Shown: piece after piece, positions 6,367-14,504 of the stretch | Position numbering within the stretch: position 1 is the first letter of the stretch | Layout of the letters: each line of letters starts with the position of its first letter | Assembly: GCA_036655715.1 (NCBI GenBank) | Contig: JAVVPO010000019.1 | Coordinates: 1 to 34,041 of the forward strand | Reading direction: 5' to 3' | DNA from: JAVVPO01 sp036655715 | Lineage (GTDB): Bacteria; Bacillota; Clostridia; Lachnospirales; Cellulosilyticaceae | Length of the DNA: 34,041 nucleotides | Notes under the pieces: generated by a model | Told to the model about the DNA's origin: nothing | Seen by the model: only the letters and a program-made list of their open reading frames with translations | Databases searched by the model: none | Made by a program: the position numbers and the translations under genes

Positions 6367-8835
6367 TTAAATTTCTATATGCTTTTTAAAATCTTCACCT
6401 ATTTCTTCGATTAGAAAACTCATTTTTTTTGAAGTATTATAGGATAAATACAGTTCAGACTTTGCCCTTGTCATAGCTACATAGAAGAGCCTCTTCTCCT
6501 CTGCTAAATAGCCTTCCTTAACACTTTTAGAAAGTGGAAATAACCCTTCATTGCATCCAGCAATATAAACTGCATCAAATTCTAAGCCTTTGGACTGATG
6601 GACTGTCATAATGGGTATTTTCCCTTTAAACAGATCGGTCTGCTCTAGTTGGCTATAATGGAGTGATGCTGTTGAAAGCAATCTAATGATATTGTCTTGG
6701 ATAGATAAACTCTCATCATAAAGTTCTTTAGCAATATGATAGACATCTCTAATAGCTTCTATCTGCTCTTTGCTATAAGCACTTTTAAATCCACAGTCAT
6801 TCATAATATATTGAATACTTTCATACGTACTCTGACTAAGTAATGTATCACGTATAGATCCTATTTTGTCTTTGTAGTCGCAGATATAGGGGTATAATTC
6901 TTCTAAGTACTCTAATCTATCACCATGTGTTATTTGAAGTTTCTCTATAAAATGAGCAAGCACTTCTCCAGTAGCTAATATATCCTGCAGAGCATTGTGA
7001 TTAGGTTTTGCCTTTGTCTCTATATAGTTCGAGAGTGTTTCTAATTTATGATTCACCATGTTCGGATAAATCTTACATGCTAAATCAAGTGTATCGTAGA
7101 CAATAGGATATTCTATTAAAGGTAAGTTGTATCTATAAAGCATACTATTAATAATTTGCAAATCGTACTTGATATTATGCCCCACTAATACTTTCCCTTT
7201 TATAAAAGCTAGCATTTTTTGTAATGCTATTTTGGGATCTATCCCCTTCTGCTCTAATTCTTCATCTGAAAATCCATGAACATAATAAGAGTCTCCTACA
7301 GGCTTTGTTGCTTTTAAAAGAACATCTAGTTCTTCTTTTACACCTTCTCTTCCATACCGAATCGCTGCAATTTGTATAATATCATCTGTAAGCGTATCTA
7401 GCCCAGTGCTCTCTACATCTAGTACCACGATCTTACTCGTGCTATAAGCTTGAAATAGCTGGATATAAGGATCATTGCTTTCCGAGTTAAACCAATCATG
7501 TAGATGCATATGCGCTTTTACTGCCGGCTTTAACTTCTGGAGTAGCCATTCTTCAATGTGTATGCAAGGATGTGTTAGGCATTTATGTAGTGCATAAGCA
7601 TTTCTATTATTAATGCTATATTCAAACAAAGCTAAAATATCCTTTACTTCCTTACGTCTAAAAAGTCTAATGTCATCTATCTTAATACAAGGAATCCCTT
7701 CTGCCGTAAGTACCTTGTAAATTTCTCCTGCATACCCATTGGTTCGTGTCAGAACGGCTATACTACCCTGCCCTGCTTCTTTTGTTTTAAGAATGGACTG
7801 GGCTATAGATCTGAATTCTTTTTGTTTATTAGATGCTACAATTATTTTAATAGGCTCACCTATCTCCACTGATTGACATTTGCATTCTAAAGGATACAAT
7901 TTACTATTACGAATATAGTTATTTGCTGCTTTTAATAAAGCCTGTGTACTTCTATAGTTAGTATATAAATCTATCTGAATAGGTTTATATGTTTTTTCAA
8001 ACTCAGCTACCATACTTGTCGGTTCTGAGCCTCTCCATTCATAAATCGTCTGATTAAAGTCCCCAAACATAGCTATATTATTTTTATTAGCTAAAATTTT
8101 TATAATATCGTATTCCCTACAACTGGTGTCTTGCATCTCATCTACTTGAATATATTTATATCTACCTTGCCATTTTTTTGCAACTTGCTTGTCTTCTAAT
8201 AGGTATTTAGCTTCTACAATAAGATCCATAAAGTCTACGCAGTTGTTATTTCTAAGATATTTTTGATACATTTTTATAATTCTCAGCCCATAATGCTTTA
8301 AAACTGCATCTTTAATAGCATACTGTTTAAAATAGCTTGGTACAATCTGTGTATAGTTATATCGCTCCTCTAAACCAAATGTTAAGCTATGTCTTTTGAC
8401 ATGCTCAATGAAACTTGCTAGTTCCTTATAATCAAAATCATAAGTTGGTTCAATAGCCTGTGTAACTTTCATTAGAACTTCTGCTGTATCTGACTCATCC
8501 ATAATGCTACAAGGGAAAGTAAAATGAGAAGATTCCTTCTCGTTATTAATAAGATAATAGCAAAAAGAATGAAAAGTTTTAATCGTAATATGCCTTACTT
8601 CTTCCTTTTTGTATAAGGCGATTCTCTCTTCCATTTCCTTTGCTGCTTTATTGGTAAAGGTGAGGCAAAGAATGTGATAAGGATCTACCTGTTGCTGTAA
8701 AAGGTAGGCTGTTCTCATGGCAATAACCTTGGTCTTACCTGTCCCAGCTGGAGCTAATATTATGCAGTTGTCTTCTATACTTGTTACTGCTTTTTGCTGC
8801 TCCGTATTTAGGAAACTCCAATCTTTTTCAAACAT
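6367..8835 (-). CDS. UvrD/Rep-type SF1A helicase with an embedded DnaQ-like 3'-5' exonuclease domain
   Basis: An 822-aa protein. Helicase parts: Q-motif/N-terminus (LNTEQQKAV), Walker A APAGTGKT (28-35), motif Ia TFTNKAAKEM (59-68), Walker B VDEMQD (231-236), motif III FGDFNQTIYEWRG (257-269), motif IV NYRST (293-297), motif V TVHQSKGLEFD (744-754) and motif VI VAMTRAK (786-792). Between motifs IV and V, at about residues 467-633, sits a complete DEDDh exonuclease: Asp473 and Glu475 (LDVESTGLD), Asp558 (GHNIKYD), His613 and Asp618 (HNALQD). It should unwind DNA and degrade 3' ends, probably in repair or replication restart. The start follows AGGAGGGG. It shares a short divergent promoter region with a methyltransferase gene. 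The exonuclease is inserted in the middle instead of being at a terminus, and all catalytic residues of both parts are kept. Confidence 0.92.
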   Translation of the reverse strand: MFEKDWSFLNTEQQKAVTSIEDNCIILAPAGTGKTKVIAMRTAYLLQQQVDPYHILCLTFTNKAAKEMEERIALYKKEEVRHITIKTFHSFCYYLINNEKESSHFTFPCSIMDESDTAEVLMKVTQAIEPTYDFDYKELASFIEHVKRHSLTFGLEERYNYTQIVPSYFKQYAIKDAVLKHYGLRIIKMYQKYLRNNNCVDFMDLIVEAKYLLEDKQVAKKWQGRYKYIQVDEMQDTSCREYDIIKILANKNNIAMFGDFNQTIYEWRGSEPTSMVAEFEKTYKPIQIDLYTNYRSTQALLKAANNYIRNSKLYPLECKCQSVEIGEPIKIIVASNKQKEFRSIAQSILKTKEAGQGSIAVLTRTNGYAGEIYKVLTAEGIPCIKIDDIRLFRRKEVKDILALFEYSINNRNAYALHKCLTHPCIHIEEWLLQKLKPAVKAHMHLHDWFNSESNDPYIQLFQAYSTSKIVVLDVESTGLDTLTDDIIQIAAIRYGREGVKEELDVLLKATKPVGDSYYVHGFSDEELEQKGIDPKIALQKMLAFIKGKVLVGHNIKYDLQIINSMLYRYNLPLIEYPIVYDTLDLACKIYPNMVNHKLETLSNYIETKAKPNHNALQDILATGEVLAHFIEKLQITHGDRLEYLEELYPYICDYKDKIGSIRDTLLSQSTYESIQYIMNDCGFKSAYSKEQIEAIRDVYHIAKELYDESLSIQDNIIRLLSTASLHYSQLEQTDLFKGKIPIMTVHQSKGLEFDAVYIAGCNEGLFPLSKSVKEGYLAEEKRLFYVAMTRAKSELYLSYNTSKKMSFLIEEIGEDFKKHIEI

Positions 8836-8859
8836 TTATTTCCCCTCCTCTTTTTAGCT

Positions 8860-8868
8860 ATTATAACA
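8860..8868 (-). promoter_or_regulatory. Extended -10 promoter of the UvrD-exonuclease gene
   Basis: On the minus strand TGTTATAAT gives an extended -10 (TATAAT at 8860-8865) 24 nt ahead of the ATG. No good -35 is visible, which fits an extended -10 promoter. Confidence 0.55.
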
Positions 8869-8879
8869 TAGGCATCTGG

Positions 8880-8908
8880 TTGCACATAGTAGTTTTTCGT
8901 AGTATGAT
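8880..8908 (+). promoter_or_regulatory. Promoter of the methyltransferase gene
   Basis: TTGCAC (8880-8885) and TATGAT (8903-8908) are 17 bp apart, 34 nt before the start codon. It is back to back with the helicase promoter on the other strand. Confidence 0.7.
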
Positions 8909-8942
8909 TAGAATACTTAAATTTACTAATTGGAGAGATATT

Positions 8943-10091
8943 ATGGAAAAAATACTTGCTTTGTTAGAAGAAGCAATTGATAAAAAAGATTTTATTAGTT
9001 GTATTTGGAGTAATCCAAGAACTAAAATAGATTCCTTTGAAAAAATAAGTGCAAAACCTATTGAAATTAAAGAAATAGAGTATATTCAATTTGCTATGCT
9101 TAAAGAAAACAAAGAATCTCATGTAAATATCCTACCAAAGGATGCTACTACTTTTATACAAGAAAGCTGCATGGGCTTTAAGCAGCTTCAGATTTTCACA
9201 GCTAGTTCAGACTATCAATGTTTAATCAATAAAAAAGGTGTAGCGAACATCAAGAAAAAATCTGCTTCTAAGTCTAGACCTGTTTCTCTTGCTCATAATC
9301 GCAAGAAACAATATATTTTAGATAATGAAAAGTCTAAAGGTTTCCTTACTCATTTAGGTCTTATGGATCTATCTGGTCAAATCAAACCTTCTAAGTATGA
9401 TAAATATAAGCAGATTAATAAGTATCTTGAGACGATCGAGGCGGTTATGCCTCACCTAACGGAGTCTCCTATACGTATTGTAGACTTTGGATGTGGTAAG
9501 TCTTATCTTACTTTTGCAATGTATCATTATTTTAGAGATATTCTAAATAAAGATATCGAGATTATAGGTCTTGACCTAAAAAAGGATGTTATTACTTTTT
9601 GTAATAAGTTAGCTGATGAACTTGGCTATACACATCTTAAGTTCCAAGTAGGTGATATTGGTAAGTATACAACGAACCAACGCATTGACGCCGTCGTTTC
9701 TTTACATGCTTGTAATACAGCTACAGATGCAGCTCTTTCTAAAGCTGTAGGTTGGGAAGCTAAAGTTATCCTTGCTGTACCTTGCTGTCATCATGAATGC
9801 TATACACAGATTCAAAATGACATGCTAGCACCTATTTTAAAACATGGTATCTTGAAAGAGCGAATCGCTGCTCTTCTTACAGATGGACTAAGAGCTCAGA
9901 TGTTAGAAGCCTGTGGCTATAAAGTGAATGTTATGGAGTTTATCGATATGGAGCATACCCCTAAGAATATCCTTATTAAGGCTATTCATTCTGAAGAAGA
10001 AATAGATCCTAATGCGTATACAACTTATAAGTCTATCAGTAAAGAGTTAAGCTTAGACCTTTCTCTAGATAAATTCATCAAATTACAGTAG
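8943..10091 (+). CDS. SAM-dependent methyltransferase (Methyltransf_32 / METTL25-like)
   Basis: A 382-aa protein. The SAM-binding motif I is VDFGCGKSYLTF (180-191), with motif II-like GLDLK (209-213) and a VSLHACNTATDAAL signature (252-265) followed by PCCHHE (280-285). This combination is typical of the Methyltransf_32 family (METTL25/RRNAD1 relatives and uncharacterised bacterial homologues). The acceptor is unknown; RNA is a guess from the eukaryotic relatives. Residues 1-130 form a separate N-terminal region with a basic stretch at 104-122 (KKKSASKSR...) that may contact nucleic acid. The start at 8943 follows GGAGAG and sits just below a good promoter, while a longer in-frame reading beginning inside the divergent helicase gene has no site. 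Transcription stops at a perfect hairpin that begins at the stop codon. Confidence 0.82.
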   Translation: MEKILALLEEAIDKKDFISCIWSNPRTKIDSFEKISAKPIEIKEIEYIQFAMLKENKESHVNILPKDATTFIQESCMGFKQLQIFTASSDYQCLINKKGVANIKKKSASKSRPVSLAHNRKKQYILDNEKSKGFLTHLGLMDLSGQIKPSKYDKYKQINKYLETIEAVMPHLTESPIRIVDFGCGKSYLTFAMYHYFRDILNKDIEIIGLDLKKDVITFCNKLADELGYTHLKFQVGDIGKYTTNQRIDAVVSLHACNTATDAALSKAVGWEAKVILAVPCCHHECYTQIQNDMLAPILKHGILKERIAALLTDGLRAQMLEACGYKVNVMEFIDMEHTPKNILIKAIHSEEEIDPNAYTTYKSISKELSLDLSLDKFIKLQ

Positions 10092-10157
10092 TGATAAAAT
10101 ATAAAAGGCGTATCTCTTTGCATTTGTTAAGAGATACGCCTTTTATATTTTATCACT
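10090..10157. terminator. Strong bidirectional hairpin terminator overlapping the methyltransferase stop codon
   Basis: Arms 10090-10118 and 10129-10157 are perfect reverse complements (29 bp) with a 10-nt loop. A GGCGTATCTCTT core is flanked by A- and T-rich ends, so it can act in both directions. The last two bases of the TAG stop codon lie in the stem. Confidence 0.85.
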
Positions 10158-10179
10158 GTGTTTACTGCTTAGCTATCTA

Positions 10180-10314
10180 TTAGAGCGTGAACTTATTCAT
10201 TATAAATGTAATAAATACGTCTGAGTAACCTAACATACGGTACTCTGAAAATGTTCTTAACACTTCATTAAGTACACCAAGGACGATAGCTGCTACCACA
10301 TTTAATTCATTCAA
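10180..10314 (-). pseudogene. Remnant of a LivM-type branched-chain amino acid transporter permease
   Basis: The minus strand has a 44-codon open stretch, with no ATG and with a stop just upstream. It includes VLNEVLRTFSEYRMLGYS, which matches the well-conserved C-terminal segment of LivM permeases (E. coli type: LPEVMREFNEYRML). In real LivM this is followed by a hydrophobic segment and an RPQGL motif. Here the reading drifts to FITFIMNKFTL and stops, and no upstream LivM sequence is found in any frame. It looks like a leftover from a deleted liv operon, although identification from so short a piece remains tentative. It fills part of the 340-bp gap before the YprB-like gene. Confidence 0.5.
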
Positions 10315-10396
10315 TTGTTAGTTAAACCTTGTATGAACCACTTTATAATTATGTCATCTTATTTTTCAAGTAAAGTACTGTTTTATTTGAGAAATT

Positions 10397-10405
10397 TGGT
10401 ATAAT
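10397..10405 (+). promoter_or_regulatory. Extended -10 promoter of the YprB-like gene
   Basis: TGGTATAAT is an extended -10 (TATAAT at 10400-10405), 27 nt before the ATG. A weak TACTGT lies 18 bp upstream. Confidence 0.6.
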
Positions 10406-10432
10406 AAAAGAATAGGAAAGGGAGATAACAGA

Positions 10433-11479
10433 ATGGATACAATCAAAAAAAAGATGGCATTTACGCCATCGGTCATAAAATCAGAACGATATTTTCTAGA
10501 TATAGAAACAACAGGCTTATGCAAACAAAGTGATATGATTTTCTGTATAGGCATTATGTTTGTAGATAAAGGTAGCCTTACTTCCTATCAATGGATTATT
10601 GATAATCCCGAAGAAGAGTTTCTTTTACTTACAACTTTTATAGATTTTACAAAAGACTTTGAGATAGTCATCACTTATAGTGGTAAACAATTTGACATTC
10701 CTTTTTTAATTGCACGTTTAAATACTTATGACTTATCTACTGCCCCCCTAGATGCTCTACCTCATATAGATTTAAAGAGATTTTCAATCCTTAAATTATT
10801 AAGTGAAAACAAATCATTAAATAGACGAGCGCTTGAGACAACTTTAGGATTCAAAAGGGAAATACAACTAGATGGAAAAGAAATTATAAAGATGTATAAA
10901 CTTTATGCAAGTTCTAAAAACTCTTCTCATCAAGCTCTATTATTACAGCATAATGAAGATGAACTTCTAAGTGCCTACTTCTTTTATGAATTCTATTATA
11001 TTTTTAACCAGTTTAGTTTTGATAAATTAGAGTTGCTTACTATCGATTCTGCTTCTAGCAAACTTAAAATAGTTAATCACTTTGATTTCCTAACGAGCTG
11101 TAATTTTACTTATATGAATCTCTTTATTTCCTGGGAAAATTTTACAAATAGTGTTTTCATAACTATTGTTCCAGAGGAACTCATTTTAAGAAAGTACTTA
11201 ACGCCTTCTAAAGATTATGTATATATTTCTTCTCAAAATCAGATTATGCATAAATCTGTAGCACAGTTTATTCCTAAAGAGTTCAAAGAAAAGATTCTAA
11301 AAGAGCAGTGTTTTCTCACAAAAAAAGGAAGCTATCTTCAGCTCCCTAGTCAATACTTATTAGATTTACCCATATGGTATAATGATGTAAAAAATAGTTT
11401 TATAGATTATGAAGCTATTACAACAAAAGAAGATTGTTGGCAATATATCAAGCAACTTATTATCCCAAGAATTTTATAA
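10433..11479 (+). CDS. YprB-like DEDD-type exonuclease (RNase H-like fold)
   Basis: A 348-aa protein. The first 185 residues form a DEDD exonuclease core: Asp23 and Glu25 (FLDIETTGL), Asp88 (TYSGKQFDIPFL), a further HIDLKR at 111-116, and His173/Asp176 (HNEDELLSAY). This matches the YprB family, an uncharacterised RNase H-like 3'-5' exonuclease group common in Firmicutes; nuclease activity is inferred. Residues 190-348 show no motif I can name. Some YprB proteins carry TPR repeats there, but none are evident here. GGGAG precedes the ATG. It is a single gene bounded by its own promoter and a hairpin shared with ispH. Confidence 0.82.
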   Translation: MDTIKKKMAFTPSVIKSERYFLDIETTGLCKQSDMIFCIGIMFVDKGSLTSYQWIIDNPEEEFLLLTTFIDFTKDFEIVITYSGKQFDIPFLIARLNTYDLSTAPLDALPHIDLKRFSILKLLSENKSLNRRALETTLGFKREIQLDGKEIIKMYKLYASSKNSSHQALLLQHNEDELLSAYFFYEFYYIFNQFSFDKLELLTIDSASSKLKIVNHFDFLTSCNFTYMNLFISWENFTNSVFITIVPEELILRKYLTPSKDYVYISSQNQIMHKSVAQFIPKEFKEKILKEQCFLTKKGSYLQLPSQYLLDLPIWYNDVKNSFIDYEAITTKEDCWQYIKQLIIPRIL

Positions 11480-11493
11480 TCAATCTTGGGATA
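11461..11493. terminator. Bidirectional hairpin between the YprB-like gene and ispH
   Basis: TATCCCAAGA (11461-11470) pairs perfectly with 11484-11493 over a 13-nt loop, and the stop codon lies in the loop region. A T-rich but interrupted stretch follows on the plus strand. It separates two convergent genes. Confidence 0.55.
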
Positions 11494-11523
11494 CTGTTGT
11501 TTTGTAGAAGAAAAATATATTTA

Positions 11524-12363
11524 TCATGTATCTATAGATTGGATGGCTTCCACAATCTCATTAATCACATCAGAAGGCGTAGATGCCCCAGCTGTTAATC
11601 CTACTTTGCTACATCCCTTGAAGATCTGTTTATCTAATTCAGAGCTATTAGCTATACAGTAAGTCTTTTCACATTCTTTCTTACATATCTCATAAAGCTT
11701 CTGTGTATTTGAGCTATAGCTACTTCCTACAACAATCATACAATCTACTTGTTTCGCAACTTCTAAAGCTTCTTCTTGTCTTTCAGTCGTTGCACTGCAA
11801 ATCGTATTGATATACTCAAAGACATATTCTCCAGAAGTTAAAGCGCTTATAATTTCATCTACTATTTGCTTCTTATAAGTTGTTTGTGATACCACCAGGT
11901 ATTTCTCATTTTTATTTAACTCTAAGAACTTAGTGTCATCTTTATCTTTAATAATCATACATTCATTATTTGCCCATCCATTAATACCTATAATTTCGGG
12001 ATGAGTGGCATTGCCTACTACAATCACTTTGTAACCTTTTTCATAATATTTCTGAACTAATTTATGAATTTTAGTTACGTAAGGACATGTGGCATCTATT
12101 ACATAGATATCTTTTTCTTTTGCCTGCTCATAGACTTCTAAAGCTACACCATGAGAACGTATAATTAGTGTATCTATTTCTCTATCTTCTATTGTTTCAA
12201 TAGGAATAATTCCTTTACTTTTCAATTTTTCTACAACTGAATCGTTATGAATAATAGGTCCTAAGGTAAATGTGGGTTTAATACTTTCCGTATTAAAGGC
12301 TAAATCAACAGCTCTTTCTACACCAAAGCAAAATCCAGCTGTTTTTGCAATAATAATTTCCAC
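11524..12363 (-). CDS. ispH: 4-hydroxy-3-methylbut-2-enyl diphosphate reductase (IspH/LytB)
   Basis: A 279-aa iron-sulfur enzyme making IPP and DMAPP in the last step of the MEP isoprenoid pathway. The three cluster cysteines are Cys12 (GFCFGV), Cys93 (ATCPYV) and Cys189 (TICSAT). The diphosphate-binding His40 and His121 and the nearby Glu123 are present. Translation starts at GTG (12361-12363) after GGAGGG. Many clostridial IspH proteins are fused to an S1 RNA-binding domain, but this one is the stand-alone enzyme of standard length. It is the last gene of an rpiR-aroH-cmk-ispH run and starts 12 nt after cmk. The cmk-ispH pairing is frequent in Clostridia. Confidence 0.96.
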   Translation of the reverse strand: MEIIIAKTAGFCFGVERAVDLAFNTESIKPTFTLGPIIHNDSVVEKLKSKGIIPIETIEDREIDTLIIRSHGVALEVYEQAKEKDIYVIDATCPYVTKIHKLVQKYYEKGYKVIVVGNATHPEIIGINGWANNECMIIKDKDDTKFLELNKNEKYLVVSQTTYKKQIVDEIISALTSGEYVFEYINTICSATTERQEEALEVAKQVDCMIVVGSSYSSNTQKLYEICKKECEKTYCIANSSELDKQIFKGCSKVGLTAGASTPSDVINEIVEAIQSIDT

Positions 12364-12375
12364 GTTATTACCCTC

Positions 12376-13047
12376 CTAGTTTATACGCTGTTTTAATAAT
12401 GTCATGATACTTTCTACAATATTTTTTATTGTTAGATGTGTTGTATCGATTGCTACTGCATCTTCTGCTTTTTTTAAAGGAGATACTTCGCGGTTAGAAT
12501 CTTGATAATCTCTTTCTTCAATCTCTCTTAGAATTTGTTCATAATCAGATTCTAGCCCTTTTTGTTTGTATTCTAAACATCTTCTTTCTGCTCTTTCTTT
12601 TGAAGAAGCTGTTAGGAATATTTTAAGTGTTGCATCTGGTAAAACAACTGTTCCTATATCTCTACCATCCATTATAACAGATGTAGATTTTTGTAAATTT
12701 CTTTGCATTTCTACAAGTGCTGTTCTTACCTTTGCATAAGTTGCTACTTTTGATGCAGCTGTTGCTATTTCTTGAGTTCTAATAGCTGTACTTACGTCTT
12801 CTTCATTCAGGTAAATGCTTTGAGTCCCATTAGCATATTTAATATCAATAACAATTTCATCTAATAGCGCACTCACTTCTTCTTCGACTAAACAACCTAC
12901 ACCTTTATTCATACAATAAAGCCCTACTGCGCGGTACATAGCTCCTGTGTCAATATAAATACAATCTAGTTGTCTTGCAAGTTCCTTTGCAATGGTACTC
13001 TTACCTGCTCCTGCTGGCCCATCTATGGCAATTGAAAATTTGTTCAT
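12376..13047 (-). CDS. cmk: Cytidylate kinase
   Basis: A 223-aa enzyme phosphorylating CMP and dCMP with ATP in nucleotide salvage. It has the P-loop GPAGAGKST (10-18), an early DTGAMYR (33-39) that contacts the nucleotide, the MDGRDIGTVVLPDA motif that binds CMP, and a lid region with KERAERR. Length is typical. The start ATG overlaps the aroH stop codon by one base (TAATG), so the two are translationally coupled, with GGAGGG just upstream inside aroH. High confidence. Confidence 0.96.
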   Translation of the reverse strand: MNKFSIAIDGPAGAGKSTIAKELARQLDCIYIDTGAMYRAVGLYCMNKGVGCLVEEEVSALLDEIVIDIKYANGTQSIYLNEEDVSTAIRTQEIATAASKVATYAKVRTALVEMQRNLQKSTSVIMDGRDIGTVVLPDATLKIFLTASSKERAERRCLEYKQKGLESDYEQILREIEERDYQDSNREVSPLKKAEDAVAIDTTHLTIKNIVESIMTLLKQRIN

Positions 13048-13427
13048 TACTGTCCCTCCGTAGTTTTTGTTAAATCAGGCCTTAGTCTAGCAGCTTCTCT
13101 TAAATATTGATGCTGTACTGTTGTTTGACTAAACTTTGTTGTTTTAACGTGCATAGATACTCTAATACACATAGTTAAAGAACCTTCAACATACATTTCC
13201 TGCATACACATAAGTGCCGCATGGATAATACCTAGTTCTCTAGCACCTACTGCTGGATAAACTGCCGTCAAATCCTTTGTCGCTGTAAATAGTATTTCTA
13301 CAATATCTTCTATATGAATATCATTTACGGTTAATATGGCCTCTATTAGTTCTTTGGTACTATTTATAATATCTTCTTTGGTATTATCTGATACTGTAAT
13401 AGCTCCCCTGATTGCAACAATTTCCAT
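13047..13427 (-). CDS. aroH: Chorismate mutase, monofunctional AroH type
   Basis: A 126-aa protein of the trimeric Bacillus subtilis-type AroH fold, rearranging chorismate to prephenate for Phe and Tyr synthesis. Recognisable residues are Arg7 (AIRGAITV), Arg63 (AVGARELG), Cys74, Glu77 (CMQEM), Arg89 (CIRV), Tyr108 and Arg116 (LRPDL), corresponding to the B. subtilis active site within one position. It starts 20 nt after the RpiR-family regulator gene and overlaps cmk, so it is in the middle of the operon. No other aromatic-pathway gene is in the window, so it is separated from its pathway here. High confidence. Confidence 0.94.
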   Translation of the reverse strand: MEIVAIRGAITVSDNTKEDIINSTKELIEAILTVNDIHIEDIVEILFTATKDLTAVYPAVGARELGIIHAALMCMQEMYVEGSLTMCIRVSMHVKTTKFSQTTVQHQYLREAARLRPDLTKTTEGQ

Positions 13428-13447
13428 CTCATTGTCCCTCTTATCTT

Positions 13448-14362
13448 TTAGTCGTATTTTTCCTTTGTAGGTATGCCTGACTGATTAGGATTCATAATAT
13501 CTCTTGTATCATCATAAACCTCATATTCCATCCATACATTTTCTAGGTTTTCAAGGTTTGATGCAATTTCGTCCTTTTTCTTTAAGCTTATGGCTACAAT
13601 AAGTGCATTAATAATACTTAACGGTGCTACAAGTGAATCTACAAAAGAAATCATTTCACTTCTACCAATTAGTGTATAGTCTGCATATTGAGCAATTGGA
13701 GAAATAGTACTATCTGTAATAGATACAACTGTTGTCCCCCTATTACGTGCGAACTCTAATGCTTTTAAAATTCTCTTAGAATATCTTGGGAAACTAATTC
13801 CAATAACTACATCATCTTTATCTATTCTATGGATAATCTCAAACATCTCACTAATACTATTTGTATTAATAAGTTTAACATTACTAAATATAATGTTGAA
13901 GTAGAATCCTAAAAAGTTAGCAAGTCCCGCACAGCTACGTACCCCTAGTATATAAATAGTTTTCGCCTCTAATATTTTATCTACGGCATTATCAAATATT
14001 TCTTCATCTATATGTTCAATAGTATATCTTATTTTTTCTTCATCTGTTTGAAGTACACTTCTTAATACATGCTTTGTATCAATTCTATCTGTTGTAACTT
14101 CTAATCTTTGCATAGCTGTAAGCTTGCTCTTTACTAGCTCTTCTAATGCTTCTTGAAATTTAGGATAACCATCATATCCTAATTCATTAGCAAATCTTAC
14201 AACCGTTGACTCACTTACCCCTACAATCGTTCCCAGTTTTGCTGCTGTTAAAAATACGGCTTTTTCGTAGTGTTCTAAAATATAGTTTGCAATAAGCTTC
14301 TGCCCTTTACTTAGCTTAGGCATACTATTTTTAATTCTATGAATTAAATCATTTTTACTCAT
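13448..14362 (-). CDS. MurR/RpiR-family transcriptional regulator
   Basis: A 304-aa protein. Residues 1-78 form the RpiR-type helix-turn-helix (LSKGQKLIANYI, then VGVSESTVVRFANELGYDGYPKFQ). Residues about 125-255 form a SIS domain (IYILGVRSCAGLANFLG, ISFPRYSKRILKALEFARNRG, SITDS). SIS domains of this family bind phosphosugars and alter DNA binding. The ligand here is unknown, and no sugar-catabolic gene is adjacent. I start at the ATG at 14362 because GGAAGG is 8 nt away; the ATG at 14368 is only 2 nt from that site. As first gene of an operon with aroH, cmk and ispH, it may regulate that operon or itself, though nothing in the sequence proves this. Confidence 0.92.
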   Translation of the reverse strand: MSKNDLIHRIKNSMPKLSKGQKLIANYILEHYEKAVFLTAAKLGTIVGVSESTVVRFANELGYDGYPKFQEALEELVKSKLTAMQRLEVTTDRIDTKHVLRSVLQTDEEKIRYTIEHIDEEIFDNAVDKILEAKTIYILGVRSCAGLANFLGFYFNIIFSNVKLINTNSISEMFEIIHRIDKDDVVIGISFPRYSKRILKALEFARNRGTTVVSITDSTISPIAQYADYTLIGRSEMISFVDSLVAPLSIINALIVAISLKKKDEIASNLENLENVWMEYEVYDDTRDIMNPNQSGIPTKEKYD

Positions 14363-14404
14363 TTTCATTTCCTTCCGTTTCTATATCATACTTTCTCTCA
14401 TATA

Positions 14405-14432
14405 ATTATATAATAAATTTATCTTTTTACAA
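14405..14432 (-). promoter_or_regulatory. Promoter of the rpiR-aroH-cmk-ispH operon
   Basis: On the minus strand TTGTAA (14427-14432) and TATAAT (14405-14410) are 16 bp apart, about 42 nt upstream of the regulator start. An AT-rich palindrome (TATAATTATATAA-like) overlaps the -10 and may be an operator. Confidence 0.65.
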
Positions 14433-14465
14433 TGTTATTTTAAGAGTTTTACCTGAGATTGTCGT

Positions 14466-14502
14466 AAAAATAAGGCCAGTTTTAGCAACTGACCTTATTT
14501 TT
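14466..14502 (-). terminator. Terminator of the alaS operon
   Basis: Arms 14466-14481 and 14487-14502 form a 16-bp stem with one mismatch and a 5-nt loop. On the minus strand it ends in CCTTATTTTT. It starts 2 nt after the alaS stop codon and insulates the rpiR operon. Confidence 0.85.
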
Positions 14503-14504
14503 TG

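Noticed and set aside
8781..8942. An N-terminal extension of the methyltransferase
   Set aside because: It would start inside the divergent helicase gene, upstream of both promoters, without a ribosome binding site.
10366..10554. A 62-codon minus-strand reading frame at the start of the YprB-like gene
   Set aside because: It overlaps the promoter and the conserved DIETTG coding region on the other strand and has no ribosome binding site.
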